Origin: Clostridium_AF sediminicola
GTDB lineage: Bacteria > Bacillota > Clostridia > Clostridiales > Clostridiaceae
NCBI RefSeq assembly: GCF_050402865.1
Contig: NZ_BAABMF010000016.1
Coordinates: forward strand, 50,834 to 114,833
DNA: 64,000 bases
Direction: 5' to 3'
Positions 27,452 through 35,550 of the stretch are shown here, in pieces. Made by a program: the position numbers and the translations under genes. Within the stretch, counting starts at the first letter, position 1; the number at the start of each line of letters is the position of its first letter. Under the pieces are notes generated by a model. It saw nothing but the letters and a program-made list of their open reading frames with translations, ran no database searches and had not been told where the DNA came from.

Positions 27452-28108
27452 ATGGTTAGAAGTAAAAGAGTAAATGATCAAATTAACATTAGTAATAGGA
27501 AAAAAACCGGTTCGGATTTTATGTATAAGGATTTAAGAAGAAGTAATTGTTACAGCTGTAATTTTTCGAATTCTAACTTTAATCATACAAGTTTTAGAGG
27601 TGCACAGTTCAAATCATGTAACTTTTTTGAATGTACATTCGAGTCTACAGAATTTGTTGCAACTAATCTCAAAAAGAGTAGATTTAAACAAGCTAAATTT
27701 GTAAATGCTATATTTGATTCGTCAAATTTAGAGGGTGTAGATTTTGAAGAAGCAGAATTTAAAAATGTTATATTCGTATCTACAGATACAAGTAAAGCTA
27801 TAAATTTAGATTTATCAAATGAAGAAATAAAAATATTTAATAAAATGCCAAAATTAGAGATTAGTGAAGAACTTGAAAGTGCAGTTAAATCAGCTATGAA
27901 AAATGAATACATAAAGTTTGCAAGAATATTGGATACAAAAAAAGGTGGGATTAATCCTATTAGTATGATGATATTATTAGAAAACTTTGATGAAAAAACT
28001 TTAATCAAAGGGTTTGATATTTTAAAAAGTAAAGTGAATAAAAATTTTGGTACATTAAGTTATATAATTCAAGAATTAAAAACTTATCAAGCTGACGGGG
28101 TTATTTAA
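27452..28108 (+). CDS. Pentapeptide-repeat protein
   Basis: 218 aa, start chosen at the ATG 5 bases after GGAGG. Residues ~25-110 are pentapeptide repeats of the A(D/N)LXX type (NCYSCNFSNSNFNHTSFRGA, CTFESTEFVATNLKKSRF, NAIFDSSNLEGVDFEEAEF), which fold into a right-handed beta helix. The C-terminal ~100 residues are helical and charged. Some family members protect DNA gyrase from quinolones, but most have no known role; nothing here decides. Stand-alone gene with its own terminator. Confidence 0.88.
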   Translation: MVRSKRVNDQINISNRKKTGSDFMYKDLRRSNCYSCNFSNSNFNHTSFRGAQFKSCNFFECTFESTEFVATNLKKSRFKQAKFVNAIFDSSNLEGVDFEEAEFKNVIFVSTDTSKAINLDLSNEEIKIFNKMPKLEISEELESAVKSAMKNEYIKFARILDTKKGGINPISMMILLENFDEKTLIKGFDILKSKVNKNFGTLSYIIQELKTYQADGVI

Positions 28109-28142
28109 AGGAATATGATTCAAAACTTATAATATACTTATA

Positions 28143-28178
28143 TTTTTGAATACACTTCCTTTGAAGTGTATTCAAAAA
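28143..28178. terminator. Strong bidirectional terminator
   Basis: Perfect 16-base stem TTTTTGAATACACTTC / GAAGTGTATTCAAAAA with a 4-base loop, between the convergent pentapeptide and GH4 genes. Confidence 0.9.
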
Positions 28179-28207
28179 TTTTCATATTCTATTCCCATCT
28201 GGTACTA

Positions 28208-29518
28208 TTATGATAATTCTGGGAAATATCCTTTATTGGCTTCTATATAATCATCTAGTATTTTTTTAGCAACATGAATTGAAGGAATTATTGGATTTAA
28301 CGTTAATGCTTTTAAAGCTTTTTGGTATGAACCTTCTAAAGCTGCATCAACTGTCAATTTTTCATACGCATTTACCACTTCCATTAAGCCTTTTTGGAAT
28401 GTTGGAATTTCTCCAATAGCAATTGGTTGATATCCTGTCGCATTAATAACTGCAGTACATTCTATAATTGAATCACTTGAGAAGTTAGATATAACTCCAT
28501 CATTTGGAACATTAACTATGAACTTTTCATTTGAGTTATTAGCTATTGCTGCTGCAATATCAACTATAAAGTCACCATGTATTGTGTCAGTAAGAACATT
28601 TCCTTTTGCTGTACCATCCTTTACTCCTTTTCTACACAAATCAAAAGTTTCTTTTTCTCTATGGTCCATACAGTAATCAGCCCTTGTATAATTAGGATCT
28701 TCATCTTCAAACATCTCATCTGGGTAATAATAATATTGTAAGTAACTTGTTGGTAACACATCATCAAAATGCCCCACAAATTGTTTTAATCTCTTAGCTG
28801 TTTTTTCCCAATAAGGATCAGTATAAACATCTGCTTTCAATCCAGTTTCTTTAATCATATTAATAAGTCCTGGTAATCTATCCTTACCATCTTTATCATG
28901 CATATGAGTGAACCACCCTAAATGGTTTAATCCAAAATAAGTGTATTCAAAGTCTTCTTTTTTGCTATCTAACATGAGTGCCATATCTTTTTGCTGCCAT
29001 GGTGGCACATCACAGATACAAATACTTTTAACCTCTGGAACCTCTCTCTTTATCGCTTCAGCTATTATTGCTGTTGGATTACTGTAGTTTATTATCCAAG
29101 CATCAGGAGCATACTTTACTACATCCTTAGCTATAGAAACCATTTCTGGTATTTCTCTCATAGCAAATGCAAATCCTCCTGGTCCACAAGTTTCCTGTCC
29201 AATAACCCCATATTTCATCGGAATTTTTTCATCAATGCTTCTCATTTTTAAGCATCCTGACCTGATTTGTGCTAGAAGAAAGTCCATTCCTTTAAAAGCT
29301 TTTTTTCTATCTGTTGTTAATACAAGTTCAACTTCTGGCGCTCTTTCTTTTATCAAGATATCCATAAAGTCTCCTATAATATGAAGTCTTTTATCATCGC
29401 TGTCTATAAGTGTTATTCTCTCTAATGGCAGCTTATCTTTTTTTTCTAATAAACTATTTACCACACCCGGAGTATACCCGCTTCCAGCTCCAATGATTGT
29501 AATGTTATACCTCTTCAT
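28208..29518 (-). CDS. GH4 6-phospho-beta-glucosidase
   Basis: 436 aa, typical GH4 length. It uses NAD and a divalent metal to hydrolyse phosphorylated disaccharides imported by the PTS. Visible: the NAD-binding ITIIGAGSGYTPGVVNSLL, IRSGCLKMRSIDE, GQETCGPGGF, the metal-binding Cys in SICICDVPPW, and GLNHLGWFTHMHDKDGKD. It matches the LicH/CelF/ChbF group, acting on cellobiose-6-P or chitobiose-6-P. It is the last gene of the operon that also encodes EIIA, EIIC and EIIB of a lactose/cellobiose-type PTS. Confidence 0.92.
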   Translation of the reverse strand: MKRYNITIIGAGSGYTPGVVNSLLEKKDKLPLERITLIDSDDKRLHIIGDFMDILIKERAPEVELVLTTDRKKAFKGMDFLLAQIRSGCLKMRSIDEKIPMKYGVIGQETCGPGGFAFAMREIPEMVSIAKDVVKYAPDAWIINYSNPTAIIAEAIKREVPEVKSICICDVPPWQQKDMALMLDSKKEDFEYTYFGLNHLGWFTHMHDKDGKDRLPGLINMIKETGLKADVYTDPYWEKTAKRLKQFVGHFDDVLPTSYLQYYYYPDEMFEDEDPNYTRADYCMDHREKETFDLCRKGVKDGTAKGNVLTDTIHGDFIVDIAAAIANNSNEKFIVNVPNDGVISNFSSDSIIECTAVINATGYQPIAIGEIPTFQKGLMEVVNAYEKLTVDAALEGSYQKALKALTLNPIIPSIHVAKKILDDYIEANKGYFPELS

Positions 29519-29572
29519 TAATTTGTCCTCCTTAATATTTTTTTCTCAATACCTTAAATATATCTATTATCC

Positions 29573-29628
29573 CTTACTAAGGAGTAAGCTAAAGATGCAC
29601 TAGAAAATGATTTTAAGCATGTACCACC
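29573..29628 (-). pseudogene. Fragment duplicated from a lactose-type EIIA gene
   Basis: 56 bases align, with roughly 85% identity and small indels, to 29742-29797 inside the EIIA gene (both contain CTAAGATGCACTAGAA-like sequence and AGCATGTAC.ACC). On the minus strand it recalls the HAEDHYSSASFAHSLV active-site segment but is out of frame with stops. It is a decayed second EIIA copy between EIIA and the GH4 gene. Confidence 0.7.
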
Positions 29629-29697
29629 TTTATCCGATATCTAGCCACTCTAATTTTCTCACATTTTAAAAGTGCATAGATCCTAAAAAATTCATAA

Positions 29698-30018
29698 CTA
29701 TTTTCTTGTATCCATCATTTCAAATATGTCTACTAACTCATTTACTAAGGAATGAGCAAAAGATGCACTAGAATAATGATCCTCAGCATGTACTACCAAA
29801 AAATGTGTTGCCTGATTTTCTTGATTCATAGATGCCGTTAATAAATCCATATGATCCTTTGATGCATTTGAAAGTTTATTTGATGCTTCTTTAAGTAACT
29901 TTCTAGCTTCATCATAATCTCCTTTTTTAACTTTTTTCAATGAATACATTACGTCACTTTTAGCATCACCTGCTTGTGATATTATTCCAAACACTTGTTT
30001 TTCCAATTCTTTATCCAT
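29698..30018 (-). CDS. PTS EIIA, lactose/cellobiose type
   Basis: 106 aa three-helix EIIA-Lac protein. The phosphorylated His is H77 in LVVHAEDHYSSASFA. The N-terminal QVFGIISQAGDAKSDVM and KKGDYDEARKLLKEA helices are typical. I chose MDKELEKQ, 9 bases after AAGGA, over an extension six codons longer. It lies between EIIC (upstream) and the GH4 gene on the same strand. Confidence 0.93.
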   Translation of the reverse strand: MDKELEKQVFGIISQAGDAKSDVMYSLKKVKKGDYDEARKLLKEASNKLSNASKDHMDLLTASMNQENQATHFLVVHAEDHYSSASFAHSLVNELVDIFEMMDTRK

Positions 30019-30051
30019 TTCACTCAATCCTTCCATTTAATCCTTAATGTT

Positions 30052-31353
30052 TTAAAAATCAAAACTTGTATCGTCTACATTTTCTACAATTTCTTTCTCT
30101 ATTCTTAACTGCTCTTTTTCCATTGTTTTAAAGAATGGATAATATATTAATGTCATTAAAACTATACTTCCCAAACATAATACAACAGCCTTCCAATCTA
30201 ATGTAAGTATGAATGCTCCTACTCCAGGTGGCATAAATCCAGGGGGTTCCATTATTGGTTTACCAACTAAACCAGTAGCGAATGTCATAAAGTCAATCAG
30301 CCCAACTAATACTGGTCCAAAGACAAAAGGTATAAACATATATGGATTCATAACAATAGGTGTCCCAAATATCACTGGCTCATTTATACCAAAGATTGAT
30401 GGTATTATTGATACTTTACCCATACTTTGAAAACTCTTAGATTTACTGAACATCATAAGTAATACTAATCCCAAAGTTATTCCTGACCCTGTCACTTGAA
30501 GAAAGCTATAATAAAATCCTATAGTGAAAATATGTATTGGATCTTGTCCTGCTGCTATTCTTGCTGCATTTTCAGCAATATAATTTGCAGCTATTGGCAT
30601 CCATATACTTGAAGTTATTGCTGGTCCATGTAATCCAAAGAACCATAATAATTGAGTAAGTAATATTATTATTACTATCGCTGCTGGACTATCTAAACTA
30701 CTTATAGCTGGAGCAAGAATAGTCATAACTAATTTGGGTAATGGTTCTCCAGTAGTATTTTTGACTAATACTGATAATCCTGTGAATATAATTACGCAAA
30801 CTATCATTGGAAGTAAGTTATTGAAACTTTTACTTACAATACTTGGTACTTCTTTAGGTAATTTAAACACTAAATTTTTCTCATTCATAAATCTAGTAAT
30901 TTCAACTACTAAAATTGCAGCTAATATGCTTACGAATAATCCCTGTGCATCTAAATACCCTGTCTTAATAGCCCCATCAGCCACTTCTGCACATAATATA
31001 AATTGCACTATTACTGCTGTCACAGCAACTTCTATATAATTTAGACTATATTTTCTAGCTAAAGATATTGCTATAAAAAAGGCAGAATAAAGTGAAATAA
31101 TGCCCATTGTAAAGTTGAAAGGAAACATAAATATTCCTAAATTATTGCCTAAGAAATCTTTAGCTGCCCCATTTGGCAACATATTTTTTAACGCTATAGA
31201 TAGAAGGCAAAGTGATCCCACTATAATGATTGGAACTATGCTCATCATTCCTTCTTTAACCGCTTGAAGATGAACTTGTTTTTCTACTTTTTTAGCTACT
31301 GGCACTAAATATTTTTTTAGAGTTTCTTGAAATTTACCATTTTCCTTACTCAT
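30052..31353 (-). CDS. PTS EIIC, cellobiose type
   Basis: 433 aa membrane permease with about 10 helices. Diagnostic regions of the Lac/Cel EIIC family are present: TLKKYLVPVAKKVEKQVHLQ at the N-terminus, LTQLLWFFGLHGPAI, and IPSIFGINEPVIFGTPIVMN near the sugar site. It moves and phosphorylates a beta-linked disaccharide with the EIIB at 32056 and EIIA at 29698. The start is behind AGAGGAG. Confidence 0.95.
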   Translation of the reverse strand: MSKENGKFQETLKKYLVPVAKKVEKQVHLQAVKEGMMSIVPIIIVGSLCLLSIALKNMLPNGAAKDFLGNNLGIFMFPFNFTMGIISLYSAFFIAISLARKYSLNYIEVAVTAVIVQFILCAEVADGAIKTGYLDAQGLFVSILAAILVVEITRFMNEKNLVFKLPKEVPSIVSKSFNNLLPMIVCVIIFTGLSVLVKNTTGEPLPKLVMTILAPAISSLDSPAAIVIIILLTQLLWFFGLHGPAITSSIWMPIAANYIAENAARIAAGQDPIHIFTIGFYYSFLQVTGSGITLGLVLLMMFSKSKSFQSMGKVSIIPSIFGINEPVIFGTPIVMNPYMFIPFVFGPVLVGLIDFMTFATGLVGKPIMEPPGFMPPGVGAFILTLDWKAVVLCLGSIVLMTLIYYPFFKTMEKEQLRIEKEIVENVDDTSFDF

Positions 31354-31424
31354 ATGACTCCACTCCTCTTATAATTTACTTTTAAGTAAACACATTGCAG
31401 TTTTTCAACTTCTCCATTTGAGTA

Positions 31425-32039
31425 TTAATACTGCCATGGATCAAATTTGAATGCTGATTCAACATCTTTATCTGGATCATATTCTTGCAGAATCTTTTCA
31501 TAACGTTCTTTATAATCGTTATCTACTTGTTTTTGAGGAATTACAATGCTTGCTTCATTTAAGAAATGAAAAGAATCACGTCCCATAGCCGCTCCCCTTA
31601 ACGTATGTTTATCTAAAGCAATATCAGGTATTTCTGGAACATACCCCATAGCAAAACTCTTGATTACAATATTTTTTAATAAATCACTTGAACGATCCTT
31701 TTCACATTGACACAAATAACGTATAGCATGAATAAAGTATATTGGACGATCTCCATCAGCATAAGTAAATTCTTTACGCATTTGATTTAAATTATTAACC
31801 AAAATAGCTGCATTAGTATCACCCATACCAATATCTTCAACAGGTATAGTAATTAATCTTCTCCATAATTTTTCTTCCATTTGAGGAGAAGTTATATACA
31901 TCTCATAAGCAAACTCACATGCCTGCTCTACTAAACCACGTCTAATTGATTTTTGTAAAGCTGAAATTACTTCATCTGCATTCAATCCATTTCGTGTTTT
32001 TGTTCTAGCCCATGGATCTTTAATAAATTTATTTTCCAT
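31425..32039 (-). CDS. RarA/MgsA C-terminus-like protein inside a PTS operon
   Basis: 204 aa. There is no Walker A or AAA+ core. The sequence (NADEVISALQKSIRRGLVEQ, MEEKLWRRLITIPVEDIGM, AAILVNNLNQMR, FIHAIRYLCQCEKDRSSDLL) matches the helical C-terminal oligomerisation domain of RarA/MgsA (a replication-fork AAA+ ATPase) as a free-standing protein. It lies between EIIB (17 bases upstream) and EIIC, with a good ribosome binding site, so it is a real member of this sugar operon. A sugar-related or regulatory role is unknown. The domain assignment is by motif resemblance. Confidence 0.65.
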   Translation of the reverse strand: MENKFIKDPWARTKTRNGLNADEVISALQKSIRRGLVEQACEFAYEMYITSPQMEEKLWRRLITIPVEDIGMGDTNAAILVNNLNQMRKEFTYADGDRPIYFIHAIRYLCQCEKDRSSDLLKNIVIKSFAMGYVPEIPDIALDKHTLRGAAMGRDSFHFLNEASIVIPQKQVDNDYKERYEKILQEYDPDKDVESAFKFDPWQY

Positions 32040-32055
32040 AATATAAACTCCTTTA

Positions 32056-32385
32056 TTATTTTTTATTTTTATATAATTTAATTGCAGTTTTCAAAACTGC
32101 CGGGGCATCCATTCTTCCATAATCTTGTGTATTTATGACTTCCACTCCTATGGAATATGGTGCACATATTTCATTTATTTCATCTTCTTTATATCTTATT
32201 TGTGGCCCTATAAGCACTACATCCGTTTCATGAGATTGAAGATAGTTTTCTATACTTTCACAGGATACTGCTTCAATGTTAATTTCTTTCGTTTTTAATT
32301 TTTCATGTTCCTTAGCAAACCTTTTCATTTTTTCTACTAAAACTCCAGTAGATGCTCCATTGGCACAAACTAAAAGTATATTCAT
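32056..32385 (-). CDS. PTS EIIB, lactose/cellobiose type
   Basis: 109 aa. Phospho-cysteine C7 is in the P-loop LVCANGASTGVLVEKM. VVLIGPQIRYKEDEI and VEVINTQDYGRMDAPAVL are typical of EIIB-Cel. The start is MNILL behind AAAGGAGGAGCTAAT; the seven-codon longer reading is not used. First gene of the PTS operon, about 50 bases downstream of the sigma-54 promoter. Confidence 0.94.
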   Translation of the reverse strand: MNILLVCANGASTGVLVEKMKRFAKEHEKLKTKEINIEAVSCESIENYLQSHETDVVLIGPQIRYKEDEINEICAPYSIGVEVINTQDYGRMDAPAVLKTAIKLYKNKK

Positions 32386-32433
32386 ATTAGCTCCTCCTTT
32401 TTTCATAGTTTTGTTTATCTTGATATTATATTT

Positions 32434-32450
32434 AGCAATTATTATACCAA
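32434..32450 (-). promoter_or_regulatory. Sigma-54 promoter of the beta-glucoside PTS operon
   Basis: The minus strand reads TTGGTATAATAATTGCTA: the invariant GG (32448-32447) and GC (32436-32435) are exactly 10 bases apart, as in the -24/-12 consensus TGGCAC-N5-TTGCW. Only the CAC positions deviate. It lies ~50 bases before the EIIB start and a LevR-type activator is encoded next door. Confidence 0.82.
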
Positions 32451-32528
32451 AATCATATTAACCTTTGAGACTGGCTAATACTGCTCATTCTATTAACTCA
32501 ACACAAAATCTATTTAAATATCAACCAA

Positions 32529-32580
32529 TGTGTTTAATAAAATCTCTGTGTTTTTAAACAGACTATTACAAGTGTTTAAA
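32529..32580 (-). promoter_or_regulatory. Candidate upstream activating sites for LevR-type activator
   Basis: Three similar motifs on the minus strand, TTTAAACAC, TTTAAAAACAC and TTAAACAC, spaced by ~21-25 bases, centred 80-140 bases upstream of the sigma-54 promoter. Spacing and position fit activator binding; the match is by eye only. Confidence 0.45.
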
Positions 32581-32584
32581 ATTT

Positions 32585-32630
32585 AAGAATCTCTAGAATT
32601 CTGATTAAAATCAAAATTCTAGAGATTCTT
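32585..32630 (-). terminator. Hairpin downstream of the activator gene
   Basis: Perfect 16-base stem AAGAATCTCTAGAATT / AATTCTAGAGATTCTT, between the activator's stop (32779) and the PTS operon. It can isolate the two transcripts. Confidence 0.75.
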
Positions 32631-32664
32631 TATTATAAATTATCTTGTGATTTACCCATCATAT

Positions 32665-32784
32665 GGTTATTCCACAAAAAGTATCTTAGTTGAACTTCAA
32701 CCACAATATATAGCGTCAGAACGATTCAATCTGCGGTAGATATTGTAGTTGATTGTAGTTCAACTTACTTTTTGTGGTTTAACC
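32665..32784. mobile_element. MITE-like element, copy 1 (120 bp)
   Basis: It starts GGTTATTCCACAAAAAGTA and ends TACTTTTTGTGGTTTAACC, imperfect terminal inverted repeats of ~45 bases that continue as GTTGAACTTCAACCAC... Flanks ATCATAT (32658-32664) and ATCATTT (32785-32791) look like a 7-base target duplication with one change. The centre has one 30-base unit (AATATATAGCGTCAGAACGA then TTCAATCTGC). A second copy is at 52520-52668. No protein is encoded. Its right end supplies the stop codon of the LevR-type gene. Confidence 0.85.
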
Positions 32785-35382
32785 ATCATTTAAAATACAA
32801 AGGATTCCATAACATTCATTGTCATCAATATTAATGTTATACTGCTTCTCTAATTTATTCATTTCTTTCTTTATTATATACAGTTTCTTCTCATGTTTCT
32901 CTAATTTTTCAGGAGCAAATTTTTGCCCCACCCTTATATTACCAACTAAAGTATCCACCATAAAGGCAAGATGCATTGCCAGACCAATTACCATATCATA
33001 TTCCTTTTTTATACCAAATCTAAATAAAACAATCTTAATAGTATCTCTTACATCTTCAAATAACTTAGAATAGTTTGTAAATTTTAATGAACTCTTTAAT
33101 CCCTCAATTACATTATTATATCCCTTATTAATTTTAATAATAGTTCTTAACCTATTAATGCCTTCATTGCATTTTAATTCATTTCTTTTAAAATATTCTA
33201 TTCCATCTATACCAAAAGAATATTCATTAATAAGTGCAATAACATTATTATCCTTAATAATTTTATTAACAATCATACGAAATTTTTGATCATTATCATT
33301 AGGAACAAGTACAATATCTATACCCTCAATATATGTACCCAGATTATCCTTTATAATCTTCTTACTTTCTTTTCCTAAATCTTCACTGACACTATAACCA
33401 ACAATCATTATATTTTCTTTTTTCTTGTTAGTAATTCCGGTTTTACTATCAACACTATAATTCATCATCTCAATTATAGAATTGTATACCTCAATAAGCG
33501 AAAAACCTATATTCAATTTTTGCACAGCCTCTAACACCATTAATGTTGTAACCATAGAAATAGTTTTAACCTGTATACCCAACTCCTGCTTAATGATACT
33601 GTCAAATGAATTCAATGAGCCCATATCCGTAAATAGCAGTAATCCATCCTTAGCCTTGATACTTCTTATTATCTCTTTAAATTCCTCAACTACTTCAATA
33701 TAACTTTTATTCAACTTCATATCAAATGAATAGATATTTCCTACACCTAAGATATCTTTAACAGCTTTAACCATACTACTTGCTGTACTATCTCCATGCA
33801 TAGCTACAATAACATCAACATCATGGTTAAACATTTTCTGCTCTTCCTCTATATCTTTCGCCAAGAATAACGCAATATATGACACATCTTCTATAGATAA
33901 AAATATATTAAATTCACTCTCAATTATATTAATTATTTTTAGTGCCACCTTAAATTCTTCCTTATTTTTCTGCCTCACTTCATTTATATCTAATTTATTT
34001 CTAGTAATTTTAAAAGAATTATTTTCAATAATATAATTTATATGAATCACCATATGATAGAACTTGTTTTCACCCAATGGTACTGATAACTCATTTTGTA
34101 TTATAGCTCTTATATCTTGGCAAATCTTAAAAAACTTTGCATTCATAAACAACTTTTCTATAAGTGCATTACTTCTTATACCTTCCCTAAAAAGTGCTAA
34201 TTCTGCTTTACCTCCATCATCATCTTCATCTTTCTTTATCTCCTTAAAACCAAAATTTTCTTCCTTTCCTGATGGATAAAATATATGATAATCTATATCT
34301 TTGGGAACCAAAATCTCTACTTCATATGCCTTTCCCCTATAGTTACTTTCTATTATCTTTAATGATTTATTAAAATAACTTAAATGCATATCCAAGATTT
34401 TACTTGAATCCCTAATATGATTTAGAAATGAGTTTGCAACTGCCAGTCTAATATCGCTTTGAAGTTGACCTATATTGTTTTTACACTCATAAAGCAATAA
34501 TGACTTCATAATCTGCCTATGCATTTTGATAGGCTTTTTAACCCTTTTAGCCTCTTCTCTAATAAAGTGTTTAATTAGTTCTATCCTCTCAACAAGACTT
34601 CTTTCCCTCAATGGTGGCATTTCAATAGCCATAGGAATTCTTCTATTAAATGTATCCAGAAGAGTGGATTCAGGATTTTCAGTAGTTGCTGCTATTATTA
34701 ATACTTCTGAACTAATCTCCTTAGTAGATTGTCCCATTTGCTTAAAGGTACCCTTATCTATAAATGTAAATAGCATTTCTTGCCCTTCTGGAGGTAATCT
34801 ATGTATTTCATCTAAAAATAAAACACCTTTATCTGCTCCTTTTAAAAGTCCAGTCTTAGAACTTTCTGCACCTGTGTATGCCCCTTTTTCCACCCCGAAA
34901 ATATGTCCCATCAAAAGTTGAGAATTATTAGCATAATCAGCACAATTAAATGTAACAAAAGGAGCTCCCTCTTTCCTAACCCCAGATTCTATTGAAAAAT
35001 TATACATATACTTTGCTAACATACTCTTTCCAACACCAGTTTCACCATAGATAATCGAATGTAATCCATAGGGTGGGTATAGAATTGCAGCTTTAGCCTT
35101 TTCTACTACCTTTTTCAAGCTGTGCCGCTTACCAATAAGAGTTGAAAAACTACCATCTTTATAGCCGTGTTCCGATTTGCTATTTTTATCAATTGGGAAA
35201 AAATATACCGGCCTAGATTTGATTTTTTGGACTTTACCCTCTTTGTACAATTTATTTAAATAGTTGCTTGTATTAGATCTACTAATTTTAAGTCTATTAG
35301 AAACATCTTCAGCAGTTATTCCACTCTTGGTATCTATATATAATTGTTTTAAAATATCATACACCTTTTCTTTATTATTCAT
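32779..35382 (-). CDS. LevR-type sigma-54 activator with PTS regulation domains
   Basis: 867 aa. Residues ~1-65 are a helix-turn-helix (ITAEDVSNRLKISRSNTSNY). Residues ~80-330 are an AAA+ sigma-54 activator domain with Walker A GETGVGKSMLAKY, the sigma-54 contact loop EKGAYTGAESS (GAFTGA type) and Walker B GVLFLDEIHRLPPEG. Next come a PRD (YHMVIHINYIIENN), an EIIA-Man-like domain (VDVIVAMHGDSTASSMV) and a C-terminal PRD (VIGLAMHLAFMVDTL). It senses PTS phosphorylation and activates the adjacent sigma-54 promoter at 32434. Its last two codons and stop lie at the edge of the MITE-like element, so the original C-terminus may have been altered. Confidence 0.93.
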   Translation of the reverse strand: MNNKEKVYDILKQLYIDTKSGITAEDVSNRLKISRSNTSNYLNKLYKEGKVQKIKSRPVYFFPIDKNSKSEHGYKDGSFSTLIGKRHSLKKVVEKAKAAILYPPYGLHSIIYGETGVGKSMLAKYMYNFSIESGVRKEGAPFVTFNCADYANNSQLLMGHIFGVEKGAYTGAESSKTGLLKGADKGVLFLDEIHRLPPEGQEMLFTFIDKGTFKQMGQSTKEISSEVLIIAATTENPESTLLDTFNRRIPMAIEMPPLRERSLVERIELIKHFIREEAKRVKKPIKMHRQIMKSLLLYECKNNIGQLQSDIRLAVANSFLNHIRDSSKILDMHLSYFNKSLKIIESNYRGKAYEVEILVPKDIDYHIFYPSGKEENFGFKEIKKDEDDDGGKAELALFREGIRSNALIEKLFMNAKFFKICQDIRAIIQNELSVPLGENKFYHMVIHINYIIENNSFKITRNKLDINEVRQKNKEEFKVALKIINIIESEFNIFLSIEDVSYIALFLAKDIEEEQKMFNHDVDVIVAMHGDSTASSMVKAVKDILGVGNIYSFDMKLNKSYIEVVEEFKEIIRSIKAKDGLLLFTDMGSLNSFDSIIKQELGIQVKTISMVTTLMVLEAVQKLNIGFSLIEVYNSIIEMMNYSVDSKTGITNKKKENIMIVGYSVSEDLGKESKKIIKDNLGTYIEGIDIVLVPNDNDQKFRMIVNKIIKDNNVIALINEYSFGIDGIEYFKRNELKCNEGINRLRTIIKINKGYNNVIEGLKSSLKFTNYSKLFEDVRDTIKIVLFRFGIKKEYDMVIGLAMHLAFMVDTLVGNIRVGQKFAPEKLEKHEKKLYIIKKEMNKLEKQYNINIDDNECYGILCILNDG

Positions 35383-35550
35383 TTGCTATCACACCTTTTA
35401 GTAAACATTTCAAATTTATTATATGGATAATCCACATGATAAAAGAATCCTTTAATAAATTATATATAATATATCCAAACAAAGATATAATATTGCCTAA
35501 ATTTTTCTAATATATCTTAAAATCACAAAAATAATGGACTATCTAAGATT

